Notes: generated by a model from the letters alone, not told the origin. 64,000 bases of DNA from Chlorobiales bacterium Clorobi_01 (GCA_001602925.1 LUZT01000008.1:29209-93208); one strand, 5' to 3'. Shown: positions 27,830-37,232, counted from the first letter of the stretch. Translations and numbers: made by a program.

Positions 27830-28642
27830 ATGAACCGATTCCTCGAACTTCTGCGCAGGCCTTTGCCGCACTTGAGTACACGGGATGCTGTGCTGCTCAG
27901 GTTGCTTATGGTGCCGAACCTGTTTCTTGCCGAGGTCGAGGGGGCTGAAGAACTTCGGAAAATCGGTTCGTCGCCCTGCATCTATGCATTCAACCACAAC
28001 AATGCTTTCGAATCGCTGTTCGTGCCGGTACTGCTCATCTGGCTGCTTGGCGGGCAGCGCGTCAGTTTCGTGATTGACTGGATGTTTGGTCAGTTGCCTG
28101 TTGTCGGCTGGCTGATGAAGCAGATCAATCCGATTTACGTGTGGCACAAGCGCTCGACCGTGCCTTTTCTCGAACGCCGCCGTGTGAAAGCGGCCTCGTC
28201 GTCGAGCCGCGACGAGTGCGTCCGGCGGCTCGATGGTGGGGCGAGCATCGGCATCTTTCCCGAAGGTACGCGCAACGGTGATCCGTTCCGTCTTCTCAAA
28301 GCGAAACCGGGTATTGGCTATATCGCTCTCGAATCTGGTGCGCCGGTCATTCCGGTGGGTATCGAGTTCCTGGCTTCACGCAGGCGTGGGCGAGTGCCCT
28401 TCATCGGAAAGATCGTGCTGCGCTTCGGCGCACCGATGCAGTTCGGGCGGCACGGTGCATCGGTTGACGCGCCGGACGCCGGAGCCGGTCGCACCTTCAA
28501 ACGCCGTCTTGCCGGCGAAATTGCCGACGAGGTGATGCTGGCCATATCGCCGCTCTGCGGCAAAAGCTATCCGTACTTCGACTGTGAACCGGAAGCGGTT
28601 CCGACTCTCAAACCATCAATGGAGGCGCTATGTCCGTCATAA
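27830..28642 (+). CDS. PlsC-like 1-acylglycerol-3-phosphate acyltransferase
   Basis: A 270-residue protein with the LPLAT fold. Motif III FPEGTRNGD is at 143-151 and motif IV is GAPVIPVGIEF. Motif I is unusual: NHNNAFES gives His56-X4-Glu61, where the family normally has His-X4-Asp. Glu might still serve, but activity or substrate could differ. The gene overlaps the following GNAT-like gene by 13 bases, so the two proteins are probably made together. OlsA/OlsB ornithine-lipid enzymes form a comparable acyltransferase pair, which makes an aminolipid role conceivable. Location upstream of phosphate-uptake genes fits but does not prove this. Confidence 0.82.
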   Translation: MNRFLELLRRPLPHLSTRDAVLLRLLMVPNLFLAEVEGAEELRKIGSSPCIYAFNHNNAFESLFVPVLLIWLLGGQRVSFVIDWMFGQLPVVGWLMKQINPIYVWHKRSTVPFLERRRVKAASSSSRDECVRRLDGGASIGIFPEGTRNGDPFRLLKAKPGIGYIALESGAPVIPVGIEFLASRRRGRVPFIGKIVLRFGAPMQFGRHGASVDAPDAGAGRTFKRRLAGEIADEVMLAISPLCGKSYPYFDCEPEAVPTLKPSMEALCPS

Positions 28643-29298
28643 CCGTTACGAAAGTGCTCTCGCCCTGCGACCGGCTCGAAGCGCTCGGGGTGATCGAGGA
28701 GGTGTTTGTCCGGGAGAAGCAGTGGATGAAGGATGCCGGTGAGCAGATTCCGGAATTTCTGGACGGAAATCCTGAATATTCATGGTTTCTGGCCAGGGTG
28801 GGTGACCAGCCTGCGGGCGTGATGCGCCTGTATTACGATCCGTCGCTGGAGCTTCCCGAAACGTGCCAGGTGAAGTTTGCGCCGGGTATCGATCTTGAAA
28901 CGCTTCAGGCGGCAGGCCGGTACGTGGAGATCGGGCGTTTCATGATTCGTCCGCAGTTCCGGCGGCAGCACCGCGTTGCCCTTCGCCTCATGCGGGCCGC
29001 CACCGGCGAGGTGGTCGAGCGCGGTTACACACACTTCATCACCGACGTCTTCGAGGGCGAGGAGCATTCACCGCTGAACTTCCACACGCGGGTGCTTGGC
29101 TTCGAGGTGATCGGCAGTCACCTGTTCGGTGAACTCAATTGCAGCTCGACCCGCATCATTCTGACACTCGATATCATCAAACTCTACAACAGAATCAAGG
29201 ACAGCCGCAGCCGGATGTATCAGGAGCTGGTCGAGGGGCTGCGCGGCAAGATTGAGAGCAGGTGTGGTAACCGGCGCGGTTTCAGTCCGCAGGTGTGA
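28630..29298 (+). CDS. GNAT-fold N-acyltransferase
   Basis: A 222-residue protein. The central part VEIGRFMIRPQFRRQHRVAL has the GNAT motif-A character (beta4 strand, then a basic acyl-CoA/ACP-binding turn). It is followed by YTHFITDVFEGEEHSPLNFH and LGFEVIG. The overall layout recalls N-acyl amino acid synthases (OlsB/FeeM type) more than ribosomal-type acetyltransferases. A strong Shine-Dalgarno, GGAGG at 28621-28625, precedes the ATG, inside the end of the acyltransferase gene. The pairing suggests a two-step acylation pathway; the acceptor is unknown. Confidence 0.7.
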   Translation: MSVITVTKVLSPCDRLEALGVIEEVFVREKQWMKDAGEQIPEFLDGNPEYSWFLARVGDQPAGVMRLYYDPSLELPETCQVKFAPGIDLETLQAAGRYVEIGRFMIRPQFRRQHRVALRLMRAATGEVVERGYTHFITDVFEGEEHSPLNFHTRVLGFEVIGSHLFGELNCSSTRIILTLDIIKLYNRIKDSRSRMYQELVEGLRGKIESRCGNRRGFSPQV

Positions 29299-29524
29299 AG
29301 GGGAAGTGATGGATGCCTTACTGCATCTTGTTTTACTATTTGCAGATACAGTAAAAGTGGTTTTGCCGTCTGTTCCTCCTGTTTGTTTACAATCTCTTTT
29401 CAGTGTCTTAACGATTCCTCAATAATTGCCAGTGTAGATTAGTGTCCGAAAAGGATGGCCGTGCGCTCTTCCTCGTTTCAATCACTTTCGACACAGCACA
29501 GCACAACACAAAAAAGCATTCATC

Positions 29525-30643
29525 ATGAAAAAAACTCTCTTTCTCGTTGGACTTGCAGCAGCCCTCGGGTTCAACAACGCCCAGGCCGTTGACTGGAACT
29601 GGAAAGGTGATATCCGTTATCGTTACCAGTCTGAAATTCAGGAGGACGCCGAGCACAGCCGTGACCGTCACCGCCTGCGCGTCCGCTTCGGAGTCGAGCC
29701 CTGGATCAACGAAGAACTTTCTGCTGGTATCCGTCTCTCTACCGACTCTTCTGAGACGACCTCCCGCAACCAGACGTTGCAGGATGGATTCAAGACCAAG
29801 AACATCGCGTTCGATGAAGCGTTCATCAACTACCATCCGATGTTCCTCAATGGCGATGTCAATGTTCTGCTTGGCAAGCGCGAAGTGGCGAAGACCCTTT
29901 TCTATGAAAAGGATCTGGTCTGGGACAGCGATCTGACCTTTGAAGGCGCAACCCTGCAGTACGGAGAGGGTATCGATGGCAAACAGAAAGATGGACTGGG
30001 CGCGGTTGTCGGTTGGTACACCCTCGATGAAGACAAAGCAGAGAAAGATCCTTACCTGTTTGTCGCACAGGGCGCTTACAAAGGTGAGGTCAGCGACCTC
30101 GGTTTCGATCTCGGTGTCGGATATTATGATTTTGTGCATTTCAATCTGAACAACAGCACGGCGCAGTTGGGTTTCGAACCAAAATTCGACTACCGCGGTA
30201 AAGACTTCAATATCGTCGAACTTTTCGGTAGCCTTGGTGGTGACATTACCGAAACCGTGCCGTGGAAGCTCTATGGCCAGTATGCGTTCAATACCGCTTC
30301 GAACAATGCTACCAACTATGCTATCGATGATAGCGAGCGTGACGCATGGCTGGTTGGTCTGAAGATCGGTAAAGCTAAAAACCCTGGTCAGATTGAAGGT
30401 TCAGCCGAGTATGTGAGCATTGAACGCGATGCCGTGACCTACTTCACTGACTCTGATCGCAATGCTCCTGATTCCAATAAAACCAACATTAAGGGTGTCA
30501 AACTTAATGCCACCTACCACCTCGTACAGAACATGACGGTGGGCGTCACCTACATGAACTTCAAGAGGCTTCATGATGTCGTTGTAGGTCAGAATGACAA
30601 GACCGATCACTTGCTTCAGGCTGATGTTGTCGTGAAGTTCTAA
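29525..30643 (+). CDS. Outer-membrane porin (putative phosphate-related channel)
   Basis: A 372-residue protein with a Sec signal peptide (MKKTLFLVGLAAALGFNNAQA). The mature part is dominated by alternating hydrophobic/aromatic strands, for example DWNWKGDIRYRYQSE and GVKLNATYHLVQNMTVGVTY, and ends in VVKF with the terminal Phe typical of outer-membrane barrels. It is probably a 14-18 strand porin. It is followed by a strong terminator and then by pstS, so it is a separate transcript. Its position suggests passage of phosphate or polyphosphate, but specificity is not evident from sequence. Confidence 0.8.
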   Translation: MKKTLFLVGLAAALGFNNAQAVDWNWKGDIRYRYQSEIQEDAEHSRDRHRLRVRFGVEPWINEELSAGIRLSTDSSETTSRNQTLQDGFKTKNIAFDEAFINYHPMFLNGDVNVLLGKREVAKTLFYEKDLVWDSDLTFEGATLQYGEGIDGKQKDGLGAVVGWYTLDEDKAEKDPYLFVAQGAYKGEVSDLGFDLGVGYYDFVHFNLNNSTAQLGFEPKFDYRGKDFNIVELFGSLGGDITETVPWKLYGQYAFNTASNNATNYAIDDSERDAWLVGLKIGKAKNPGQIEGSAEYVSIERDAVTYFTDSDRNAPDSNKTNIKGVKLNATYHLVQNMTVGVTYMNFKRLHDVVVGQNDKTDHLLQADVVVKF

Positions 30644-30728
30644 GGCCTTGTCACGGCTGTTCTTTTGTTTTGTGTGCTGTTCTTTCTCGGTTGGGTGAGT
30701 GTGTGGTGCTCATCCGGATTGCTGCGAA

Positions 30729-30759
30729 GGCCGCCCGGGTTCGGCCGGGCGACCTTTTT
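30729..30759 (+). terminator. Intrinsic terminator after the porin gene
   Basis: GGCCGCCCGG (30729-30738) and CCGGGCGACC (30745-30754) pair with one mismatch over a 6-base loop and are followed by five T. This strong GC-rich hairpin separates porin and pstS transcription. Confidence 0.85.
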
Positions 30760-30848
30760 CGGATACAGGCAGCAATGTCAACCGTTAATCAGTAGATATC
30801 TACATCCGTTTTTATTCATCAATTCAATTACAACAAGGAATTATACCC

Positions 30849-31670
30849 ATGAAGATGTTCAGAAAAATCATGTTTGGCGCGGCTGTCATGAGCCTTATGG
30901 CTGTCGGTGACGCTTCGGCTGCTGGCAACAAGCTCGTGCTCGATGGTTCAACCACCGTTGGCCCGATCGCCAAGGCATTTGCTGCTTACTTCAAGAAGAC
31001 CACCGGCGTTGATGTTACCGTCAGCGAGTCCGGTTCCGGCAACGGCGCAAAAAGCCTTATCAACAAGACCTGCGATATCGCCAACATGTCCCGTGCCATG
31101 AAAGATAACGAAGTCGCTGCCGCCAAGTCGAAAGGTGTCAACCCGGTTGAGAACATCGTAGCTCTCGACGGTATCGCCGTGATCGTTCACCCCGGCAACA
31201 GGGTCAACGGTCTCACCAGAAAACAGATTCGCGACATCTACTCCGGCCAGGTAACCAACTGGAGCCAGGTTGGCGGCCCGAATGCTCCGATCGTCATGAT
31301 CCAGCGTGAGTCGAACAGCGGTACCCAGGATACCTTCAAGGAGCTGGTGATGGGCAAGGATCTGCCGATCTCCAAGCGTGCCGAAACCCAGGCCAGCAAC
31401 GGTGCAGTCAAGAGCCGCGTGGCTTCTACGCCGACCGCCGTCGGTTTCGTTGGTCTCGGTTATGTTGATTCATCGGTCAAGGCTGTGACTGTCGATGGCA
31501 TCGAACCGGATGTTCAGACCGTCAAATCCGGCAAGTACCCGATCTCTCGCCCGCTCTTCATGTACACCAACGGCCAGCCAACCGGTACCGTCAGGCAGTT
31601 CATCGATCTGCCGAAGACCGAAGAGGGCAAAAAGATGATCAGCGAGATCGGTTTTGTGAACAAGTATTGA
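30849..31670 (+). CDS. pstS: Phosphate-binding protein PstS, copy 1
   Basis: A 273-residue protein with a signal peptide ending around GDASAAG. The mature start KLVLDGSTTVGPIAKAFAAY, then TVSESGSGNGAKSLINKTCD and QRESNSGTQDTFKELVMG, supply the phosphate-contacting Ser, Gly-Ser-Gly and Arg residues of PstS proteins. The short length (no large insertions) is typical of the PstS-like ABC binding proteins in this lineage. It captures periplasmic phosphate for the PstCAB permease. A terminator-like hairpin follows, so it may be partly uncoupled from the rest, allowing excess binding protein. Confidence 0.9.
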   Translation: MKMFRKIMFGAAVMSLMAVGDASAAGNKLVLDGSTTVGPIAKAFAAYFKKTTGVDVTVSESGSGNGAKSLINKTCDIANMSRAMKDNEVAAAKSKGVNPVENIVALDGIAVIVHPGNRVNGLTRKQIRDIYSGQVTNWSQVGGPNAPIVMIQRESNSGTQDTFKELVMGKDLPISKRAETQASNGAVKSRVASTPTAVGFVGLGYVDSSVKAVTVDGIEPDVQTVKSGKYPISRPLFMYTNGQPTGTVRQFIDLPKTEEGKKMISEIGFVNKY

Positions 31671-31984
31671 TCTGCAAGGCTGTCAACTGCCTTATCGATC
31701 AACGCATTGCAGAAAGGCTGTTCCGTTTACGATGACGGAGCAGCCTTTCTGTGTTCAACTCGAAATCGTTATCGTAATCGAAAACGCGCTGCCATTACCG
31801 GTCACCTTCACCTGGCGCACTGAACGTCGATTTCGATGCAAATGAGTTGGCGGCTTATTCCTCGCGTTGTTTTGCCCCTTTTTTGCCCGCTTTTTCCGCC
31901 GCATCGCCCGCCGTTTGTAAAGCGGAGCTTCATTCATTAATTTCCGGCACATGAAAGTCATTTCAAACAGACAAGGAGTAACGA
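31671..31984. other. Intergenic region between the two pstS genes
   Basis: About 314 bases with no credible gene. The first part holds a hairpin, listed separately. The rest should carry the promoter and leader of the second pstS; a good Shine-Dalgarno AAGGAG lies at 31973-31978. I could not identify a convincing Pho-box-like direct repeat. Confidence 0.5.
31710..31751 (+). terminator. Hairpin after pstS copy 1
   Basis: CAGAAAGGCTG, then TTCCG, pairs with CGGAG and CAGCCTTTCTG across a 10-base loop, giving a stem of about 15 bp. Only a weak T-run follows, so it may act as a terminator or as a 3' stabilising stem that raises pstS mRNA abundance. Confidence 0.65.
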
Positions 31985-32803
31985 ATGAGAAAGTTTGGCG
32001 CAGTTTTGACATTGATGGCGATTCTTGCCATGATCGTGGCCGGCAATGCCGGGGCGGCAACCAAAGGAATCGTGATCGATGGATCGACGACCGTAGGTCC
32101 GATTGCCAAATCGTTTGCCGCGTATTTTACGAAAAAATATAAGGTGCCGGTAACGGTCAGCGAGTCTGGTTCGGGGAACGGTGCGAAAAGCCTTATCAAC
32201 AAAAGCTGCGACATTGCCGATATGTCGCGTTCGATGAAGCCCCAAGAGCTTGCCGCAGCCAAAAGCAAGGGCGTCAACCCTGTGCAGAGCGTCGTTGCGC
32301 TTGATGGCATCGCCATTGTCGTGCATCCTTCAAATCCTGTCCGCTCTCTCTCGGAGGCTCAGATTGCCGATATCTACTCGGGCAGAATCACCAACTGGCG
32401 TCAGGCTGGCGGCCCGAACTTTCCGATCGTGGTTATCCAGCGCGAATCGAACAGTGGCACCCAGGAGACCTTCAAGGATCTGGTTTTGAAAAAGGCGAAA
32501 GTGGTTCGCACAGCCGAAACCCAGGCCAGTAACGGAGCCGTCAAAAACCGTGTTTCTCAGACGCCGGGTGCTATCGGTTTTCTTGGCCTTGGTTATGTCG
32601 ATTCCTCGGTGAAGAAGGTCGCCGTCAACGGAGTCTTTCCCTCGGTTGTAACCGTGAAGAATCGAACCTATCCTCTCTCCCGCCCACTGTTCATGTATAC
32701 AAATGGCCGCCCGTCCGGAATGGTTGCCAAATTTGTCGATCTGCCTAAAACTCCTGAAGGCCAGAGGATAATCAAGGAACTTGGTTTTGTGCCGAAGTAC
32801 TGA
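31985..32803 (+). CDS. pstS: Phosphate-binding protein PstS, copy 2
   Basis: A 272-residue paralogue of the preceding protein, with its own signal peptide (about 24 residues, ending GNAGAAT) and all ligand motifs kept: DGSTTVGPIAKSFAAYF, SESGSGNGAKSLIN and QRESNSGTQETFKDL. The mature part is more basic (for example KKAKVVR and VKKVAVNG), which could change affinity or partner. The start is set by AAGGAG at 31973-31978. It is followed by a strong terminator before pstC, so the permease genes probably have their own promoter or rely on read-through. Confidence 0.9.
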   Translation: MRKFGAVLTLMAILAMIVAGNAGAATKGIVIDGSTTVGPIAKSFAAYFTKKYKVPVTVSESGSGNGAKSLINKSCDIADMSRSMKPQELAAAKSKGVNPVQSVVALDGIAIVVHPSNPVRSLSEAQIADIYSGRITNWRQAGGPNFPIVVIQRESNSGTQETFKDLVLKKAKVVRTAETQASNGAVKNRVSQTPGAIGFLGLGYVDSSVKKVAVNGVFPSVVTVKNRTYPLSRPLFMYTNGRPSGMVAKFVDLPKTPEGQRIIKELGFVPKY

Positions 32804-32844
32804 CTTTTGTCCTTTTAACCGTGTCCTCATAGCTCAACGATATT

Positions 32845-32881
32845 CCTGCAACCGGTAACGTCTGTTCGGTTGCAGGTTTTT
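32845..32881 (+). terminator. Intrinsic terminator after pstS copy 2
   Basis: A perfect 10-bp stem, CCTGCAACCG (32845-32854) with CGGTTGCAGG (32867-32876), a 12-base loop and a following T-run. A TTGACA at 32905-32910 shortly downstream could be the -35 of a pstC promoter, but no good -10 is evident at the usual spacing. Confidence 0.8.
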
Positions 32882-33078
32882 CCGCTACAGGCCCCCCGGC
32901 TCTTTTGACATGTTCCAGAATTGTAACAATCCACCCTTTTTTTCTATCGGTTCAAGGTATAGATTTGTGGCGTCAAGAGAGAAGTGAGTTTCCTTACGTT
33001 AGTTCAATTACAGGACATGCCTCAAATGTCAAGCTTAAACGAATCAAACAGGTCGTTAGCCTGCAAAACAGCAATGGT

Positions 33079-34242
33079 ATGAATGGTGATGTAGCATCGA
33101 ACCAGAGCAGGTCGTCCGAGTTTATCGTTAGTGCGCAAAAGCACAAGATTCAGAAAATCAAGCAGAAAGCCGGTGAAGCGATCCTGTTGCTGATTGCGTC
33201 TTTTGTTGCGATAGTTGTTTTCTTCATTTTCTGGTTTGTCGCCCGCGACGCAGTTCCATTCTTCCGTCTCAGGGGTTTCGCCGAATTTTTTACCAGTGCT
33301 GACTGGTATCCGGCTGATGATCCACCGAAGTTTGGCTCGCTGGCCATCATTTACGGGAGCCTCATGGTGACGCTCGGTTCGGCTTTGATCGCCGTTCCGA
33401 TGGGCGTCATTGCCTCGATCTGTCTTTCCGACATCCTGCCATTTTCGGTACGCCAGTATGTCAAACCGGTGATTGAGATGCTCGCCGCCATTCCATCCGT
33501 CGCTTACGGTTTTTTCGCCCTGGTCGTTTTCGCACCGCTTCTTCAGAACAACGGAGGCCCGATTCTCATGTGGACCTGGTGGGTTATCGCGGCCCCATTT
33601 TTCCTTCTTGCCGTCATCGTGGCCTCGGAGCTTCTGACCACCTCCATCGCCAAAGAGTCGATGAAGAAATCGGCAAAAATGGCGCTGAATATCGTGCTCA
33701 GCCTGTTGGCGATTCTCTTTCTCTATGTTGTCGGTAACCACCTGCAAGGGCTGGTGATCATGAGCGGCACCAACGCCCTGAACGTGTCGATCATTCTGAG
33801 TTTCATGGCTCTGCCGACCATCGTCAGCGTTTCGGAAGATGCGTTGCAGGCGGTTGGGCGCGAACTTCGCGAGGGCAGCTACGCGCTTGGCGCAACCAGG
33901 GCGGAGACCATCGTCAAGACGATTCTTCCGGCGGCCAGCAGCGGCATTCTCGCCGCGGTCATTCTCGGCATCATGCGCGCCCTTGGCGAGACGATGGTCG
34001 TCTGGATGGCTTCGGGTAACTCTTCGAGCATTCCGGTGCCCTTCTACAACTATCTCGATTCGGTGCGCACCCTGACCGCCACCATCGCCGGTGACATGGG
34101 TGAGGCTGACCAGGTGACCGGTTCGGCAAGGTTCCATGTGCTTTTCGCAATGGGCCTTTTGCTGCTGATCGTCAGTTTTGTGAGTAATCTTATCAGTGAG
34201 CGAATCGTTGTCCGTCAGCGGAAAATTCTTTCCGGACAGTGA
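33079..34242 (+). CDS. pstC: Phosphate ABC transporter permease PstC
   Basis: A protein of 387 residues from the ATG at 33079, with several transmembrane helices. The first follows a basic N-terminus (KHKIQKIKQK, then AGEAILLLIASFVAIVVFFI). The permease EAA-like loop is in LREGSYALGATRAETIVKTI, which contacts PstB. It is longer than E. coli PstC (about 319) because of extra sequence between helices in the middle. The frame is open upstream to 32905, but that part looks non-coding; no strong ribosome-binding site marks the chosen start, so the exact N-terminus is uncertain. Confidence 0.88.
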   Translation: MNGDVASNQSRSSEFIVSAQKHKIQKIKQKAGEAILLLIASFVAIVVFFIFWFVARDAVPFFRLRGFAEFFTSADWYPADDPPKFGSLAIIYGSLMVTLGSALIAVPMGVIASICLSDILPFSVRQYVKPVIEMLAAIPSVAYGFFALVVFAPLLQNNGGPILMWTWWVIAAPFFLLAVIVASELLTTSIAKESMKKSAKMALNIVLSLLAILFLYVVGNHLQGLVIMSGTNALNVSIILSFMALPTIVSVSEDALQAVGRELREGSYALGATRAETIVKTILPAASSGILAAVILGIMRALGETMVVWMASGNSSSIPVPFYNYLDSVRTLTATIAGDMGEADQVTGSARFHVLFAMGLLLLIVSFVSNLISERIVVRQRKILSGQ

Positions 34243-34270
34243 GGCCAATCCAAATCAATGCTGTGATCCT

Positions 34271-35617
34271 ATGAATCTCGGAACCAGAAAGCTGCTCGAC
34301 CATTCATTCACCGCCCTCGGTTTCGGCTCGATCATCATCATGGGCCTGGCGCTCTTGGTCGTGCTTTTCCCGATTGCCACCAAAGGCGTTGGCGCGTTTG
34401 TCTTCAAGGGCACGATCGAGCATCGAAAGCTCCTCTTGAGCGAGTTTCATCGTGGTGACCCCAAAGAGATCGTAAAAGAAGAGACGGAGACGAACCGCTA
34501 CCGTCAGAAGGTTTTCGACATGCTTGCCGCGTTCGATCAGGAGCTCGATCAGATGGATTATGAGCAGCAGTCGAAGTATCGCAGCAGTTATGACCAGGTT
34601 AAAACCTCTTTGCGCACGCTTTTGGGCCCGTTGCCCGGTGATAGCGAGCCTGCGCTGACCCGGTTCCAGTATGGCCAGACCCGATGGGACAAGGCCGAGG
34701 AGAAGCTTCACGGCCTGCTTTACGAGCAGAAATGGGATTACTCCAATCCTGACGTGATTGCCAAGCCCTACGATGTCAGCCGCGCAGCCGGATTTGCCGG
34801 AACCTCGCTGGTCAAGCTCTTTCCCTATGTAGAAGAGAATCTCGACAAGATGATGATGCCCGAGTGGACTTTTTACTGGGGCTTCTTTACCGAGAGCTCC
34901 CTTGATGCCCATTTTTTCGGTGGCATCTGGCCTGAAATTCAGGGGACCATCTTTCTTGCTATCGGAGCAATGCTTTTCGCTTTTCCGCTTGGTGTTATTG
35001 CGGCGATTTACTTCACCGAGTACGCCCGCGACGGCTTTTTGACCAGCATGTTGCGCAGCGCCAACAGCACGCTAGCCGGAGTGCCGAGCATCGTGTTCGG
35101 CCTGTTCGGTCTTGCCTTTTTCATCAATACGCTCCATGTTTCTGAATCGAAAAGCGTGCTGGCCGGTTCGCTGACTTTGGCAATCATGATTCTCCCGACC
35201 ATTATCCGCGCTGCTGAAGAGGCAATTCTTGCCGTGCCGAAGACCTATAAGGAGGCGTCGCTCGGTCTCGGCTCGACCAAGTGGAACACGATTGTGACGG
35301 TGATTCTTCCGGCGGCGCTCCCGGGCATCCTGACGGGCGGCGTTATCAGCCTCGGCAGGGCGGCGGGCGAGACCGCGCCGATTATCTTCACGGCGGCGGT
35401 CAGCGTCGGAGCGGCCATCGGTCTCGGCGACGTGCTGACTTCGCCGACGCCTGCACTTTCATGGAATATCTACAACCTCGCCAGTGAGCACGAAGCCGCC
35501 GCTGAAATCCGCCATGTCCAGTACGGAATGGTGCTGGCGCTGGTGACGGTTGTGCTTCTGCTCAATCTGAGCGCCGTTATTCTCAGGGCGCGCATATCCA
35601 AAAAACTTAAAGGGTAA
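34271..35617 (+). CDS. pstA: Phosphate ABC transporter permease PstA (long form)
   Basis: A protein of 448 residues from the ATG at 34271. The permease core is C-terminal: GTIFLAIGAMLFAFPLGVIA, then TLAGVPSIVFGLFGLAFF and the EAA loop TYKEASLGLGSTKWNTIVTV. Between the first helix (ALGFGSIIIMGLALLVVLFP) and this core lies about 175 residues of charged, helical, soluble sequence, so the protein is much longer than E. coli PstA (about 296). The insert should be periplasmic and might contact PstS. It lies 28 bases after pstC. Confidence 0.88.
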   Translation: MNLGTRKLLDHSFTALGFGSIIIMGLALLVVLFPIATKGVGAFVFKGTIEHRKLLLSEFHRGDPKEIVKEETETNRYRQKVFDMLAAFDQELDQMDYEQQSKYRSSYDQVKTSLRTLLGPLPGDSEPALTRFQYGQTRWDKAEEKLHGLLYEQKWDYSNPDVIAKPYDVSRAAGFAGTSLVKLFPYVEENLDKMMMPEWTFYWGFFTESSLDAHFFGGIWPEIQGTIFLAIGAMLFAFPLGVIAAIYFTEYARDGFLTSMLRSANSTLAGVPSIVFGLFGLAFFINTLHVSESKSVLAGSLTLAIMILPTIIRAAEEAILAVPKTYKEASLGLGSTKWNTIVTVILPAALPGILTGGVISLGRAAGETAPIIFTAAVSVGAAIGLGDVLTSPTPALSWNIYNLASEHEAAAEIRHVQYGMVLALVTVVLLLNLSAVILRARISKKLKG

Positions 35618-35623
35618 AATGTA

Positions 35624-36484
35624 ATGCCAATGTCCCTTGAAGCAACAGAGACCAAAAAGAACGATAATTCCAGCACGGGAGCGCTCGATATTTATTTGCC
35701 TCCAGAGCGCAAAAAGGTCACTGGCGGCGGACAGCCGCACGTGGTGGCCAAGAATTTTTCGATCTATTACGGTGAATTCGAGGCGGTCAAAAAGGTAAAC
35801 GCCGACATTCTCTCGAAATACGTGACGGCCATTATCGGTCCGAGCGGCTGCGGTAAAAGCACCTTCCTTCGCGCGATCAACCGGATGAACGACCTCATCC
35901 CGAACTGCCACACCACTGGTGCGCTTATGTTTGATGGCGAGGATGTTTATGGTAAATTCACCGACGAAGTGCTTCTGCGCAAGAAGATCGGCATGGTGTT
36001 CCAGAAGCCGAATCCTTTTCCGAAATCGATTTTTGACAACATCGCCTACGGCCCGCGCCTGCATGGCGTGAAAGATCGCAAGACGCTTGAAGGCATCGTC
36101 GAGCGGAGTCTTCGCAAGGCGGCGCTCTGGGATGAGGTGAGCGATCGGCTCGACAAGAACGCACTCGGTCTGTCCGGCGGGCAGCAGCAGCGCCTGTGCG
36201 TTGCCCGTACGCTCGCCGTCGAACCGGAAATTCTGCTGCTTGATGAGCCGACTTCGGCGCTCGACCCGAAAGCCACGGCCAAGATCGAGGATCTCATCCA
36301 GGAGCTTCGCGGCAGCTATACCATCATGATCGTGACGCACAACATGCAGCAGGCGTCGAGGGTGTCGGACTACACCATGTTTTTCTACGAGGGCGTGCTC
36401 GTTGAACATGCGCCGACCGCGCAGCTCTTCACCAGGCCAAAGGATCAGATGACCGAGGATTACATTACCGGAAGATTCAGCTAA
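35624..36484 (+). CDS. pstB: Phosphate ABC transporter ATPase PstB
   Basis: A 286-residue ABC ATPase. Walker [10 protein letters not shown] is at 72-80, the signature [17 protein letters not shown] follows, Walker B is [13 protein letters not shown], and the switch His is in [10 protein letters not shown]. The phrase [14 protein letters not shown] is diagnostic of PstB. It has an N-terminal extension of about 38 residues compared with E. coli. It begins 6 bases after pstA and ends 18 bases before phoU, so the three are one operon. Confidence 0.95.
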   Translation: MPMSLEATETKKNDNSSTGALDIYLPPERKKVTGGGQPHVVAKNFSIYYGEFEAVKKVNADILSKYVTAIIGPSGCGKSTFLRAINRMNDLIPNCHTTGALMFDGEDVYGKFTDEVLLRKKIGMVFQKPNPFPKSIFDNIAYGPRLHGVKDRKTLEGIVERSLRKAALWDEVSDRLDKNALGLSGGQQQRLCVARTLAVEPEILLLDEPTSALDPKATAKIEDLIQELRGSYTIMIVTHNMQQASRVSDYTMFFYEGVLVEHAPTAQLFTRPKDQMTEDYITGRFS

Positions 36485-36502
36485 CGAAACACTACCAGCG
36501 CC

Positions 36503-37189
36503 ATGTCGGAAAGACCCGTGCACGAGTATATCAAGGAACTTTCGGAAGCTCTCGTTCAGCTTTCAGAGAAGGTATTGCAGAATTTCAACGAGGCCCTGTA
36601 TGCGGTAACGCACAAAGATATTCAGACCGCCCGGAAGATCAGGATCATCGATGACGAGATCGACCAGGCCGAAGTGCGTCTCGAAGAGCAGTGCCTTGAG
36701 TTTCTTGCCCTTCACCAGCCGGTTGCCCGCGACTTGCGCACGATGGTGACGATCATCAAGATCAACGACGACCTCGAGCGTATCGGTGACCTTGCCGTGC
36801 ACATCATCGAGCGTATGCCAGAACTTGGCCATGAGGTTATGGAACGCTACCAGTTTGAAAAGATGGGCAACCTGTCGGCCACCATGGTCAGGAAAGCGAT
36901 CGAAGCTTTCGTGACGAGAGACCGTCCGCTCGCCGACAACGTGTGTGCGATGGACGAGGATGTCGATGCCATGCACCGCACGGTTTTCAAAAAGGTTGCT
37001 GATGCCATGAAGGCGTGTAACACCGACACCGAGCAGTTGCTCGCCGTCCTGAGTGTGTCGCGCTACATCGAACGCATGGCCGACCATGCCACCCGCATCG
37101 CACTTGAAGCGATCTACCTCGTCACCGGCGAAATCGTCCGCCACAGCGACGACACCTTCGAAAAACTGATCCAGTCGCTCAAGGACTGA
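36503..37189 (+). CDS. phoU: Phosphate regulatory protein PhoU
   Basis: A 228-residue all-helical protein with the two PhoU three-helix repeats. DDEIDQAEVRLEEQCLEFLA and INDDLERIGDLAVHIIER mark repeat one, and MDEDVDAMHRTVFKKV with SRYIERMADHATRIALEAIY marks repeat two, including the acidic metal-binding motifs. PhoU damps Pst uptake and phosphate signalling. It is the last gene of pstCAB-phoU and is followed by a terminator. No phoBR-type two-component genes are present in the window. Confidence 0.93.
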   Translation: MSERPVHEYIKELSEALVQLSEKVLQNFNEALYAVTHKDIQTARKIRIIDDEIDQAEVRLEEQCLEFLALHQPVARDLRTMVTIIKINDDLERIGDLAVHIIERMPELGHEVMERYQFEKMGNLSATMVRKAIEAFVTRDRPLADNVCAMDEDVDAMHRTVFKKVADAMKACNTDTEQLLAVLSVSRYIERMADHATRIALEAIYLVTGEIVRHSDDTFEKLIQSLKD

Positions 37190-37232
37190 GCAATTTTAGA
37201 TAAGCCGCTGATGCAGCGGTGCAGAAGAGATG

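Noticed and set aside
29299..29524. Search for Pho-box-like direct repeats upstream of the porin
   Set aside because: No repeat of the expected spacing was clear by eye on either strand.
32905..32933. TTGACA as a pstC promoter -35
   Set aside because: No convincing -10 at 16-18 bases, and start-site consensus in this phylum is not well enough known to me to claim it.
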